A DNA stretch of 64,000 nucleotides from Micromonospora lutea. GTDB taxonomy: Bacteria > Actinomycetota > Actinomycetes > Mycobacteriales > Micromonosporaceae. Positions 7,775 to 16,897 of this stretch are shown here, in pieces. The notes beneath the pieces were generated by a model. It was not told the origin of the DNA and made no database searches. It was given only the letters and a program-made list of their open reading frames with translations. The DNA lies in contig NZ_BOPB01000009.1 of NCBI RefSeq assembly GCF_016863535.1, positions 496,001-560,000 on the forward strand. The letters run 5' to 3'. Positions within the stretch are counted from its first letter, which is position 1, and each line of letters begins with the position of its first letter. The position numbers were made by a program, and so were the translations under genes.

Positions 7775-9982
7775 GTGCCACCGAGGTCTGAGGAACCGCG
7801 CCGGGATGCCGAAGGCTCCCGGCGCGGTTCGTCGCGTGGCGGGCCGCGGGGGGTGTCGCCCCGCACGGGGGAGCGGGACGTCGAGTCCGGCCTCGGCGGC
7901 ATCTCCGACGCCCGCGCCTACACCCCGCGTGGTCGTTCCATCCGTGAGGGGGGCGTGTCCGGCGGCGCCGGACGCGCGGAGCAGCGGCGTACCCCGCGCA
8001 GCAACCGGTCGCAGGATCCGTTCCGGCCGGCTCTCCAGGTCCTCGACGGTGGCCGGGGCACCGCCGGCCGGTCGGGCGGCCCGACCCGTCGGGACGGCGG
8101 CACCGGCCGCGTCACGGTGACCCGTTCCGTCACCGACCGCACCCCACGCGACGAGCCTGCGGTCACCGCACCCCGACGGCGGGTCACCGGCCGGGAGCCG
8201 CGTCGTGGGGACCGGCCGCCGCCGCGCCGACGCAAGCCACCCCGCCCGCCCCGGCTGGCCGACCCGGGGCGCCGGCTGCGGCTGGGTACCGCGCTCACCC
8301 TGGCCCTCTTCGTCGCTGTCGGCGTGCGGCTCGTCGTGCTCCAGACGGTCGACACCCCGGCGTACGCCGACGGCGGTCGAGCCGACCGCATCAAGACCGT
8401 GCCGCTGCCCGCGCCGCGGGGGGCGATCTACGACCGGGACGGCGCGGCCCTGGCGCACAGCGTCGAGGCTCGGTACGTCTACGCCGACCCCACCCGGGTG
8501 GAGGACATCGCCGGCACCGCGCGGGCGCTCTCCCCGCTGCTCGGTATGCCGGCCTCGGAACTGGCTGAGAAGATGAAGCCCCGTAAGCGGATCAACGGCG
8601 TCGACTCGCAGTTCGAGTACCTCGCCCGGGGGGTGGACATCGGCCGCGCCAAGGAGATCATGGCGCTCAAGCTGCCCGGTATCGCCACCGCCCGTGACGA
8701 GCGGCGCGAGGTGCCCGGTGGTGACCTGGCCGCCAACCTGATCGGCTTCACCAGCCTGGACATGGTCGGGCTGGAGGGCCTGGAGGCGCGCTTCGACGAC
8801 GTGCTGCACGGTGAGGACGGCCAGCGGGTCTTCGAGGTCGGCCTGGGTGACCTGGCCGCACCCATTCCCGGCGGCTACAGCCGCACCACGAAGGCCAAGC
8901 CGGGCAGCTCGGTGGTGCTGACCGTCGACCGCGACCTGCAGTACATGGTGCAGCGCATCCTCAGCGAACAGATGCAGCAGGTGCAGGGCAGCACCGGAGC
9001 CGCCGTGGTACTGGACGCGCGTACCGGTGAGGTGCTGTCCCAGGCCAGCCACCCCACCTACAACGCGGCGAAACCGACGGCGAGCGAGCCGACGGACCGG
9101 GAGGACGCGGCGACCAGCTTCGTGGTCGACCCGGGCTCGGTGCACAAGGCGATCACGTTCGGCGCCGCGTTGCAGGAAGGCGTCATCACCGCGGACACCT
9201 CGTTCCCGGTGGCCAACGGCATCCGCAAGGGCGACACCTGGTTCCGCGACAGCCACCAGGCGAACGGGCGGCGGATGAGCGTGGCCGGCATGATGGCGTA
9301 CTCCTCGAACGTCGGCACCATCCAAATTGCCGACAAGCTCGGCGCGGAACGCCTGCTCGACTACCAGCGGCGGTTCGGTCTGGGTAAGCCGACCGAGGTC
9401 GGGATGCCCGGCGAGGCGAGCGGGCGGCTGCTGCCCTTGGCGGAGTGGAGCGACTCGTCGCACGGTTCGGTGCCCATCGGGCACAGTGTGGACGCCACCC
9501 CGTTGCAGATGGCCGCCGCCTACGCCGCGATCGCCAACGACGGCACGTACATCCGGCCGCATCTGCTGAAGGAGACGATCGCGCCGGACGGGAAGCGGAC
9601 CCCGGCGGCCGAGCCGGAGACCCGGCAGGTGCTGAGCCCGGCCAACGCCGCTGCCCTGCGTACGATCATGGAGGCGGTGACCACGGTGGAGGGCGCCACG
9701 GGTGTGGGCGCCGCGGTCCCGGGCTACCGGGTCGCCGGTAAGACCGGCACCGGCTGGCGGTTGGTCGATGGCAAGAAGCAGCCCGGTGAGGTCGCGTCGT
9801 TCATCGGGATGGCCCCGGCGGAGAACCCGCGCTACGTGATCGCGGTCTTCGTGCACAGCCCGAGTGGCGGTGGCGGCCAGATCGCGGCGCCCGCGTTCCG
9901 GGAGATGATGACCTTCACTCTGCGTCATTTCAAGGTGCCACCATCGACGGAGCCGGCGCCCAGGTTCACCGTTTTCCCGTAG
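7775..9982 (+). CDS. ftsI: Septal peptidoglycan transpeptidase FtsI (class B PBP, PBP3-like)
   Basis: Cross-links septal peptidoglycan with FtsW. 735 aa from GTG 7775, preceded by GGAGGGG. The first ~165 residues are an unusually long Arg/Gly-rich cytoplasmic region, then one transmembrane helix (residues ~168-190), a PBP dimerisation domain (APRGAIYDRDG) and the transpeptidase domain. Catalytic motifs are S455-V-H-K458, S510-S-N512 and K656-T-G. The first motif context is DPGSVHK rather than the common PGSTFK. Four base pairs separate it from the FtsL-like gene. The 85-bp gap after it holds the murE promoter. Confidence 0.95.
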   Translation: MPPRSEEPRRDAEGSRRGSSRGGPRGVSPRTGERDVESGLGGISDARAYTPRGRSIREGGVSGGAGRAEQRRTPRSNRSQDPFRPALQVLDGGRGTAGRSGGPTRRDGGTGRVTVTRSVTDRTPRDEPAVTAPRRRVTGREPRRGDRPPPRRRKPPRPPRLADPGRRLRLGTALTLALFVAVGVRLVVLQTVDTPAYADGGRADRIKTVPLPAPRGAIYDRDGAALAHSVEARYVYADPTRVEDIAGTARALSPLLGMPASELAEKMKPRKRINGVDSQFEYLARGVDIGRAKEIMALKLPGIATARDERREVPGGDLAANLIGFTSLDMVGLEGLEARFDDVLHGEDGQRVFEVGLGDLAAPIPGGYSRTTKAKPGSSVVLTVDRDLQYMVQRILSEQMQQVQGSTGAAVVLDARTGEVLSQASHPTYNAAKPTASEPTDREDAATSFVVDPGSVHKAITFGAALQEGVITADTSFPVANGIRKGDTWFRDSHQANGRRMSVAGMMAYSSNVGTIQIADKLGAERLLDYQRRFGLGKPTEVGMPGEASGRLLPLAEWSDSSHGSVPIGHSVDATPLQMAAAYAAIANDGTYIRPHLLKETIAPDGKRTPAAEPETRQVLSPANAAALRTIMEAVTTVEGATGVGAAVPGYRVAGKTGTGWRLVDGKKQPGEVASFIGMAPAENPRYVIAVFVHSPSGGGGQIAAPAFREMMTFTLRHFKVPPSTEPAPRFTVFP

Positions 9983-10053
9983 CCGCTACCAGCGGTTCGA
10001 CTCCATGAGACGGAGATTCAGGCGCGCCGTGCGGCCCGGACCGGGCGACCGGG

Positions 10054-10067
10054 TAGGGTCTGACGCC
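10054..10067 (+). promoter_or_regulatory. Leaderless promoter of murE
   Basis: TAGGGT at 10054-10059 is followed by 8 nt and the GTG of murE, the spacing expected if the transcript begins at or next to the start codon. No ribosome site precedes the GTG. No clear -35 box is seen. It would give the murE-murF-mraY segment its own transcription start inside the dcw cluster. Confidence 0.6.
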
Positions 10068-11585
10068 GTGCACGGCAATCCTCGTCCCCGTTCCGTGACG
10101 GGAATCCGGCTCAATGACCTGGCCGCCCGGCTCGCCGTGGCGTCCCCGACCAGTGCCGACCCGGTGGTGACCGGGGTGACCCACGCCAGCGGCGAGGTCC
10201 GCCCCGGCGACCTGTACGCGGCGCTGCCCGGTGCCCGCCGGCACGGCGCGGAGTTCGCCGCCGCCGCGGCGACCGCCGGTGCGGTCGCGATCCTGACCGA
10301 TCCGGCCGGTGCCGAACGGGCCGCCGCCAGCGCGCTGCCGGCCCTGGTGGTGGCCGATCCCCGGGCGGTGCTCGGTACGCTCGCCTCGGCCGTCTACGGC
10401 GATCCGACGGCCGGACTGACCGTGATCGGAGTGACCGGCACCGCCGGCAAGACCTCCACCGCGTACCTGGTCGAGTCGGGGCTGCGCGCGGCCGGCCACA
10501 CCACCGGGCTGATCGGCACCGTGGAGACCCGCCTGGGTGATCTGGTGATCGACAGCGTGCGGACCACGCCGGAGGCCACCGACCTGCACGCCATGCTGGC
10601 CGCCGCCCGGGAACGCGGGGTCACCGCCGTGGTCATGGAGGTCTCCAGCCACGCCCTGGCGATGGGGCGGGTCGGTGGGGTGCGGTTCGACGTCGGCGGC
10701 TGGACCAACTTCGGCTCCGACCACCTGGACTTCCACGCCGACGCCGAGGACTACTTCGCCGCCAAGGCGCGCCTGTTCGACGGCCGGTGTGCCGTCGAGC
10801 TGCTCAACCACGACGATCCGGCGTTGAAGGCGCTGGTCAAGCCGGGCACGGTCAGCTTCTCGGCGGCCGGGGACCCGGCCGCCACCTGGTGGGCCGACGA
10901 GATGACCGGCGAGGGGTACGCGCAGCGGTTCACCGCACACGGTCCGGACGGGCTGGTGCTGCCCGCCCGGGTGGCGTTGCCTGGCCGGCACAACGTGTCC
11001 AACGCCCTGCTGGCCATCGCCAGCCTGGTGGCCGCCGGGGTCGACCCGGTGACCGCCGCCAAGGGAGTGGCGGCCTGTGGCGGCGTACCCGGCCGGCTGG
11101 AGTCGGTGGGCGTGGCCGGTGGAGTGCGCGGAGTGGTCGACTACGCGCACAAGACCGACGCCGTGGTGGCCGCGTTGGCCGCGTTGCGTGAGCTCAGCAC
11201 CGGTCGACTGATCTGTGTCATCGGTGCCGGCGGAGACCGGGACCGGGGGAAGCGGCCGGCGATGGGTGCCGCCGCCGCGGCCGGTGCCGACGTGGTGGTG
11301 GTGACCGACGACAATCCCCGTACCGAGGATCCGGTCGCGATCCGCGCCGAGGTGCTTGCCGGTGCCCAGCGGGCCGGGACGACGGCCCAGGTCGTCGAGG
11401 TCGGTGGCCGCCGCGCGGCGATCGACGAGGCGGTCCGGCTGGCGACGTCGGGCGACGTGGTGGTCCTGCTCGGCAAGGGGCACGAGCGGGGCCAGGAGAT
11501 CGCCGGTGAGGTGTACCCGTTCGACGACCGGACCGAACTCGCCGACGCGCTGCGGGGCCGCTTCGGGGATCTGGAGGGTCAGTGA
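10068..11585 (+). CDS. murE: UDP-MurNAc-tripeptide synthetase MurE (meso-DAP adding)
   Basis: Cytoplasmic ligase adding the third amino acid to the UDP-MurNAc dipeptide. 505 aa from GTG 10068. The ATP loop GVTGTAGKTS has K128; EVSSHAL, the NFGSDHLDFH region and YAHKTDA are present. The specificity motif D415-N-P-R418 (TDDNPRTEDP) indicates meso-diaminopimelate rather than lysine, as expected for this group. The stop overlaps murF by GTGA. An in-frame start at 10005 lacks support, while the TAGGGT box fits 10068. Confidence 0.95.
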   Translation: MHGNPRPRSVTGIRLNDLAARLAVASPTSADPVVTGVTHASGEVRPGDLYAALPGARRHGAEFAAAAATAGAVAILTDPAGAERAAASALPALVVADPRAVLGTLASAVYGDPTAGLTVIGVTGTAGKTSTAYLVESGLRAAGHTTGLIGTVETRLGDLVIDSVRTTPEATDLHAMLAAARERGVTAVVMEVSSHALAMGRVGGVRFDVGGWTNFGSDHLDFHADAEDYFAAKARLFDGRCAVELLNHDDPALKALVKPGTVSFSAAGDPAATWWADEMTGEGYAQRFTAHGPDGLVLPARVALPGRHNVSNALLAIASLVAAGVDPVTAAKGVAACGGVPGRLESVGVAGGVRGVVDYAHKTDAVVAALAALRELSTGRLICVIGAGGDRDRGKRPAMGAAAAAGADVVVVTDDNPRTEDPVAIRAEVLAGAQRAGTTAQVVEVGGRRAAIDEAVRLATSGDVVVLLGKGHERGQEIAGEVYPFDDRTELADALRGRFGDLEGQ

Positions 11586-13009
11586 TCACGCTCAGCCTCG
11601 CCGAGGTGGCCTCGGCGGTCGATGGTCGGCTGGTCGCCGCCGACCCTGCCGCGCAGGTCACCGGCAGCGTGGAGTTCGACTCCCGCAAGGTCACCCCCGG
11701 TGGGCTCTTCGTCGCCTTCGACGGGGAGAAGGTGGACGGCCACGACTTCGCCGCCGCAGCGGTGGCCTCCGGTGCGGTGGCGGTGCTGGGTACCCGCGAG
11801 GTGTCCGGAGTTCCCATGATCGTCGTCGCCGACCCGTTGGCCGCGATGGGTCGGCTCGCCCGTGCGGTGGTGGACCGGCTGCCCGGGCTCACCGTGATCG
11901 GGTTGACCGGTTCCTCCGGCAAGACCACCACCAAGGATCTGATCGCCCAGGTGGCCGCCCGGCTCGGGGAGACGGTGGCCCCGCCCGGGTCCTTCAACAA
12001 CGAGTTGGGGCACCCGTACACGGCGTTGCAGGCCGGGCCGACGACCCGCTATCTGGTGATGGAGAAGGGGGCCCGGGGCATCGGACACGTGCGGTACCTC
12101 TGCGAGGTCGCTCCGCCGCGCATCTCCGTGGTGCTCAACGTCGGGGTGTCGCACATCGGCGAGTTCGGGTCGCAGGAGAACATCGCCCTGGCCAAGGGCG
12201 AGCTGGTCGAGGCGTTGCCGGCGGACGGTCTCGCGGTGCTCAACGCCGACGATCCGCTGGTCGACGCCATGGCCGCCCGGACGGCGGCCCGGGTGATCCG
12301 CTACGGCGAGTCGGCACACGCCGACGTGCGGGCCGTGGACGTGACGCTGGACGAGCGGGGGCGGCCCGCGTACACCCTGGTCACGCCGGAGGGCAGCGCC
12401 CCGGTGCGGCTCGGGCTCACCGGCCGGCACCAGGTCTGGAACAGCCTGGCCGCTGCGGCCGTGGCCCGGGAACTGGGGATGCCGCTGGCCGAGCTGGCCA
12501 TCGCGTTGGGCGCGCTCGGGCTGGTTTCCACCCGTCGGATGGATGTCTTCGAACGCACGGACGGGGTGACCGTGATCGACGACTCGTACAACGCCAACCC
12601 GGCGTCGATGGCGGTGGCGCTGCGGGCGCTGGGTGGCATCGGCACGGGACGGCGTACCGTCGCGGTGCTCGGCTACATGGCCGAGCTGGGCGAGTTCGAG
12701 GCAGAGGGACATGCCGAAACGGGCCGCCTCGCGGCCGAGCTGGGCGTGGACCGGCTGCTCGTGGTCGGCGAGGCGGCGGCGCCGATCCACCACGGGGCGA
12801 CATCGGTAGGTGACTGGGGAGGAGAGTCGGTGCTGCTCACCGATCAGGCGGCGGCCGTCGAGGTGCTGCGCAGCGAGCTACGGCCGGGCGACGTCGTCCT
12901 GGTGAAGGGCTCCCGGTACCGGACCTGGGAGGTGGCCGACGCGTTGCGCGTCGACGCCGCCGGGGACGGTACGGGTACGTCGGCGTCGGCCGAGGGTGGC
13001 GCCGCGTGA
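11582..13009 (+). CDS. murF: UDP-MurNAc-pentapeptide synthetase MurF
   Basis: Adds D-Ala-D-Ala to the UDP-MurNAc tripeptide. 475 aa: an N-terminal uridine-binding domain, a central ATPase with [12 protein letters not shown] (K114), [23 protein letters not shown] and NADDP, and a C-terminal domain with [13 protein letters not shown], the DDxYNANP MurF hallmark. The start overlaps murE by GTGA and the stop overlaps mraY by GTGA, so murE-murF-mraY should be translated as one coupled unit. Confidence 0.96.
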   Translation: MITLSLAEVASAVDGRLVAADPAAQVTGSVEFDSRKVTPGGLFVAFDGEKVDGHDFAAAAVASGAVAVLGTREVSGVPMIVVADPLAAMGRLARAVVDRLPGLTVIGLTGSSGKTTTKDLIAQVAARLGETVAPPGSFNNELGHPYTALQAGPTTRYLVMEKGARGIGHVRYLCEVAPPRISVVLNVGVSHIGEFGSQENIALAKGELVEALPADGLAVLNADDPLVDAMAARTAARVIRYGESAHADVRAVDVTLDERGRPAYTLVTPEGSAPVRLGLTGRHQVWNSLAAAAVARELGMPLAELAIALGALGLVSTRRMDVFERTDGVTVIDDSYNANPASMAVALRALGGIGTGRRTVAVLGYMAELGEFEAEGHAETGRLAAELGVDRLLVVGEAAAPIHHGATSVGDWGGESVLLTDQAAAVEVLRSELRPGDVVLVKGSRYRTWEVADALRVDAAGDGTGTSASAEGGAA

Positions 13010-14139
13010 GAGCGGTCATCGTGGCCATCGGCGTGGCCTTCCTCGTCTCGCTGTTCTGCACCCCGATCGCGATCCGGGTCTTCACCCGGCTCAAGGCGGG
13101 GCAACCCATCCGGGCCGAGGGCCCGCAGATGCACCAGGGCAAGAAGGGCACGCCGACGATGGGCGGCGTGGTGTTCATCCTGGCCACCGTCATCGCGTAC
13201 GTGGCCGGTCACCTCGCCCTGACCACCCTGCCGGACGCGCAGATCGCCCAGGTCGAGCCGACGATCACGGCGTTGGTGCTGCTGGGGCTGATGGTGTTCT
13301 GTGGGGCGGTCGGCTTCATCGACGACTTCCTGAAGGTGCGCAAGCGGCACAGCGGCGGCCTGAGCGCACGCGGCAAGCTGCTCGGGCAGATCCTGGTCGG
13401 TGCGGTGTTCGGGGTCGTCGCGCTCTGGTTCCCGTCCACCATGACCGACGCCACCGGGGCGGTGACCAACACCGAGACGGTCGGCAGCACCATGCTCAGC
13501 TTCATCCGGGACATCCCGGCGCTCGATGTCACCAAGGTCGGCGCAGTGATCATCTTCATCTTCGTGGTGATGGCGGCGACCAACGGTGTCAACCTCACCG
13601 ACGGGCTCGACGGGCTGGCCACGGGGGCCTCGGTGATGGTGCTCGGCGCGTACGCGGTGATCGCGTTCTGGCAGTACCGCCACTGGTGCGCCGACCCGGC
13701 GTACACCGCGAATCCGGACAACTACTGCTACACGGTCCGGGACCCGCTGGAGATCGCGCTGATCGCCGGTGCGGCGGCCGGTGCCTGCGTCGGCTTCCTG
13801 TGGTGGAACACCTCGCCGGCTCGGATCTTCATGGGCGACACCGGGGCGCTCGGTCTCGGTGGCCTGATCGCCGGCATGGCGATGTCGACCCGTACGATCC
13901 TGCTCCTGTTGATCATCGGTGGGCTGTTCGTGATCATCACGATGTCGGTGGTGATCCAGATCATCTCGTTCAAGACCACCGGTAAGCGGGTATTCCGGAT
14001 GTCTCCGCTGCAACACCACTTCGAGCTCGCCGGCTGGAGCGAAGTCAACATCGTGGTCCGCTTCTGGATCATCGCCGGCATCGGCGTCGCCATCGCCCTG
14101 GGCCTCTTCTACAGCGACTTCCTGGCCAACATGGGCTGA
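13006..14139 (+). CDS. mraY: Phospho-MurNAc-pentapeptide transferase MraY
   Basis: Integral membrane enzyme of 377 aa that transfers phospho-MurNAc-pentapeptide to undecaprenyl phosphate, making lipid I. About ten hydrophobic helices. Active-site motifs are present: [12 protein letters not shown] near residue 45, [34 protein letters not shown] and the [10 protein letters not shown] loop. The start overlaps murF. In most actinobacteria murD follows directly; here it does not. Confidence 0.97.
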   Translation: MRAVIVAIGVAFLVSLFCTPIAIRVFTRLKAGQPIRAEGPQMHQGKKGTPTMGGVVFILATVIAYVAGHLALTTLPDAQIAQVEPTITALVLLGLMVFCGAVGFIDDFLKVRKRHSGGLSARGKLLGQILVGAVFGVVALWFPSTMTDATGAVTNTETVGSTMLSFIRDIPALDVTKVGAVIIFIFVVMAATNGVNLTDGLDGLATGASVMVLGAYAVIAFWQYRHWCADPAYTANPDNYCYTVRDPLEIALIAGAAAGACVGFLWWNTSPARIFMGDTGALGLGGLIAGMAMSTRTILLLLIIGGLFVIITMSVVIQIISFKTTGKRVFRMSPLQHHFELAGWSEVNIVVRFWIIAGIGVAIALGLFYSDFLANMG

Positions 14140-14163
14140 CCCACCCCGCTGGTGTATCGCCAC

Positions 14164-14224
14164 GTTGATCATGAGGTTGTTGTCACCCTGCCCGGCGTGG
14201 CGAGGTAACAACCTCATGATCAAC
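14164..14224. terminator. Long inverted repeat where murD is expected (terminator-like or repeat element)
   Basis: Arms 14164-14181 and 14207-14224 are perfect 18-bp reverse complements (GTTGATCATGAGGTTGTT and its complement) with a 25-nt loop. The stem can be lengthened through G-U pairs. It lies 24 bp after the mraY stop, between mraY and ftsW. It is relatively AT-rich for this genome and contains the GATC-centred core TTGATCATGA. Confidence 0.75.
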
Positions 14225-14267
14225 ATGGGTGGGGCAAGTGCGACACGCCGAGTGGGCGATAGCGGCG

Positions 14268-15791
14268 GTGTCGGATGACAGCAGCGGCGATGATGGCGTC
14301 GTGGGGGAGGCGCGAGAGGCAAACGGCACGGCGGGGTCCGGTGCCGACGGGGCGTGGCGCGGGCTGGACGCGATGGGGTCCCTGGCCGCGCTGCGGGGTC
14401 TGTTGTCCCGACCGCTGGCCTCCTACCACCTGCTGCTGGCCAGCGCCGGGCTGCTGCTGCTGATCGGGCTGACCATGGTCTTCTCGGCCACCAGCGTGCG
14501 GGATTACGCCCAGGGCGGCAACGCCTCGGCGTCGCTGACCAAGCAGGCGATCTTCGCGGTGATCGGTATCGTCGCGTTCTGGGCCTGCCAACGCCTGCCG
14601 GCGCGCACCTACCGGGCGCTGGGCCGGCCGACCCTGGCGGTCGCGGTGGGACTGCTGGTGCTGCTGAACCTGCTGGTGGCGTACGGGCGGCTGACCAACG
14701 GCGACGCGAAGATCGGCCCGCTGGAGGCGGAGCTGCTCTGGCTGTACATCGGCGGGATCAGCCTGCAACCGTCCGAGCTGGCGAAGTTCGCGTTGGTGCT
14801 GTGGGGTGCGCACGTGCTCGCCCGCAAGGGCGCGGCGCTGGGTTGGTGGCGGGAGTTGGCCACGCCGCTCTTTCCCGTGGTGGCGCTGCTCTTCGTGCTG
14901 GTCGGCTACAACGACCTGGGCAGCATGCTCTGCCTGCTGGCCCTGGTCGTGGGGTTGCTCTGGGCGGCCGGGGTGCGGCTGCGGGTCTTCGCCGCGCTCA
15001 GCGCCATCGGGCTGCTCGGCATCGGACTGCTGGTCGCGGTGGCCTCCCTCGGCGCCGGTTCCGGCGTGCGCGGCGAGGAGAACTACCGCCTGGCCCGGCT
15101 CACCGTCTTCTTCAATCCGCCGCCGCTGGACGCCTGCAAGGAGGAACTCTGCTACCAGATGGTCCAGGCCCGGTACGCCATCGCCAACGGCGGCTGGTTC
15201 GGCACCGGGCTGGGCCAGGGGCGGACCAAATGGGCCTGGCTGCCGGCCGCGGAGAACGACTTCATCTTCGCGGTGATCGCCGAGGAACTCGGGGTGGTCG
15301 GCTGTGCCGTGGTGGTCACCCTCTTCGCCGTGCTCGGCTACACCGGCCTGCGCATCGCCCGGCGGGTCGACGACCCGTTCCGCCGGTTGGCCGCGGCGGG
15401 TGCCACCGCCTGGCTGGTCGGTCAGGCGTTCATCAACATCGGCGGGGTGATCGGGCTGTTGCCGCTGACCGGCGTACCGCTGCCCTTCATCTCCGACGGA
15501 GGTAGCGCCCTAGTGGTCACCCTCGCGGCGGTCGGAATGCTGGCCTCGTTCGCCCGCGCGGAACCGGATGCGGCCCGGGCCTTGCATGCCCGTCCGCCGG
15601 CCCGGTGGGTCCGACTAGTGTGGGCACCGTTGCCGCCGCTTCCCGGCCGACGGCGCCGTGCGGCGCCGCCGTCACCCGCCCGGGGTTCCGTGCCCCAGGC
15701 TCGCAAGCGGCGCAGGGATGACCAGGCCGTACCGCGTGGCACCCGGGACGCCCGGGGCCGTGGCGGATCGGCGGACGAGAGGAGACGTTGA
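14268..15791 (+). CDS. ftsW: Peptidoglycan glycosyltransferase FtsW (SEDS family)
   Basis: SEDS polymerase for septal glycan, partner of FtsI. About 507 aa with ten predicted membrane helices. Family motifs: GLTMVFSATS in helix 1, the GGISLQPSELAKFALVLW region, AENDFIFAVIAEELG and the conserved GVPLPFISDGGSALVV segment. The C-terminal ~90 residues are a basic cytoplasmic tail. The start is uncertain: GTG 14268 was chosen; GTG 14229 overlaps the palindrome arm and ATG 14374 would still keep all helices. The TGA stop shares one base with the murG ATG. Confidence 0.93.
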   Translation: MSDDSSGDDGVVGEAREANGTAGSGADGAWRGLDAMGSLAALRGLLSRPLASYHLLLASAGLLLLIGLTMVFSATSVRDYAQGGNASASLTKQAIFAVIGIVAFWACQRLPARTYRALGRPTLAVAVGLLVLLNLLVAYGRLTNGDAKIGPLEAELLWLYIGGISLQPSELAKFALVLWGAHVLARKGAALGWWRELATPLFPVVALLFVLVGYNDLGSMLCLLALVVGLLWAAGVRLRVFAALSAIGLLGIGLLVAVASLGAGSGVRGEENYRLARLTVFFNPPPLDACKEELCYQMVQARYAIANGGWFGTGLGQGRTKWAWLPAAENDFIFAVIAEELGVVGCAVVVTLFAVLGYTGLRIARRVDDPFRRLAAAGATAWLVGQAFINIGGVIGLLPLTGVPLPFISDGGSALVVTLAAVGMLASFARAEPDAARALHARPPARWVRLVWAPLPPLPGRRRRAAPPSPARGSVPQARKRRRDDQAVPRGTRDARGRGGSADERRR

Positions 15792-16897
15792 TGGGTCCGC
15801 TGCGTTCGGTGGTGCTCGCAGGAGGTGGCACCGGGGGGCACATCTACCCGTTGCTCGCCTTCGCCGACTGCCTGCGCCGGCATGACCCCGGCGTCCGGAT
15901 CACCTGCCTCGGCACACCGAAGGGCCTGGAGAACGAGCTCATCCCGCCGGCCGGCTACGACCTGCGGAACATCCCGGCCTACCAGCTACCCAGGTCGATA
16001 AACATGAACCTGGTCCGCACCCCGGGCCGGATGTGGACCGCGGCCCGCGCCGCAGGCAAGATCGTCGACGAGGTACGCGCCGACGTGGTGGTCGGCTTCG
16101 GTGGGTACGTCTCGGTGCCGGCCTACCTGGCCGCCTGGCGGCGGGAACTGCCCATCGTGATCCACGAGGTGAACGTGCCCCCGGGGGTCGCCAACCGGCT
16201 GGGGATGAAGTTCACCAAGCACGTGGCGGTCGGCTTCCCCCACCAACCGGCGCAGGCCGAGTCGTTGCGCGATGCCCGGGTGGTCGGTGTGCCACTGCGG
16301 CGGAGCATCTCCGGGCTGGACCGGGCAGCGATGCGCACCGCCGCGCGAACCCACTTCGGGCTTCGCCCCGACCTGCCGGTGCTCTTCGTCGCGGGCGGCT
16401 CGCAGGGCGCCCGCTCGATCAACCTCGCGGTCGCCGGAGCGGCGAAGGAGTTGGCGCGCAACGGCATTCAGGTGCTGCACGTGATCGGTGCCCGCAACGA
16501 GCCGGTGTCGATCCCGTCCGACCTGCCGGTGCCGTACGTGACGCTGCCGTACCTGTCCGACATGGACGCCGGGTACGCGGCGGCCGACCTGATGCTCGGT
16601 CGGGGCGGGGCGATGACCTGCGCCGAGGTCGCCGCGATCGGGCTGCCGACCATCTACGTGCCCTACCCGCACAGCAACCAGGAACAGAAGCGCAACGCGC
16701 TGCCGGTGGTCGAGGCCGGCGGTGGTCTGCTCGTCGACGACGCCGAGATGACTCCGGACTGGCTCGAACGCACCGTGATCCCGCTGATCCGTGACCCGCA
16801 GCGGCTGCACGCGATGGGTAGCGCCGCGGCGGCCTACGGGCGGCGCGACGGCGACGAGGCGCTGCTCAACTTCGTCTACGAGGCGGTGTCCCGGTGA
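15791..16897 (+). CDS. murG: Lipid II synthase MurG (UDP-GlcNAc transferase)
   Basis: GT-B glycosyltransferase of 368 aa that adds GlcNAc to lipid I on the inner membrane face. The N-terminal G-loop VVLAGGGTGGHIYPLLA, the second loop GFGGYVSVPAYLAA, HEVNVPPGVANRL, and in the C-terminal domain VAGGSQGARSIN and LGRGGAMTCAEVAAIGLPTIYVPYPHSNQEQKRNA are all typical. ATG 15791 has GGAG six bases upstream; a TTG directly before it is less likely. The stop overlaps murC by GTGA. Confidence 0.96.
   Translation: MGPLRSVVLAGGGTGGHIYPLLAFADCLRRHDPGVRITCLGTPKGLENELIPPAGYDLRNIPAYQLPRSINMNLVRTPGRMWTAARAAGKIVDEVRADVVVGFGGYVSVPAYLAAWRRELPIVIHEVNVPPGVANRLGMKFTKHVAVGFPHQPAQAESLRDARVVGVPLRRSISGLDRAAMRTAARTHFGLRPDLPVLFVAGGSQGARSINLAVAGAAKELARNGIQVLHVIGARNEPVSIPSDLPVPYVTLPYLSDMDAGYAAADLMLGRGGAMTCAEVAAIGLPTIYVPYPHSNQEQKRNALPVVEAGGGLLVDDAEMTPDWLERTVIPLIRDPQRLHAMGSAAAAYGRRDGDEALLNFVYEAVSR

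Noticed and set aside
6815..9928. A 1037-codon minus-strand open frame opposite rsmH, ftsL and ftsI
   Set aside because: It is a shadow of GC-rich codon bias: no domain, low-complexity composition, and it lies opposite three well-supported genes.
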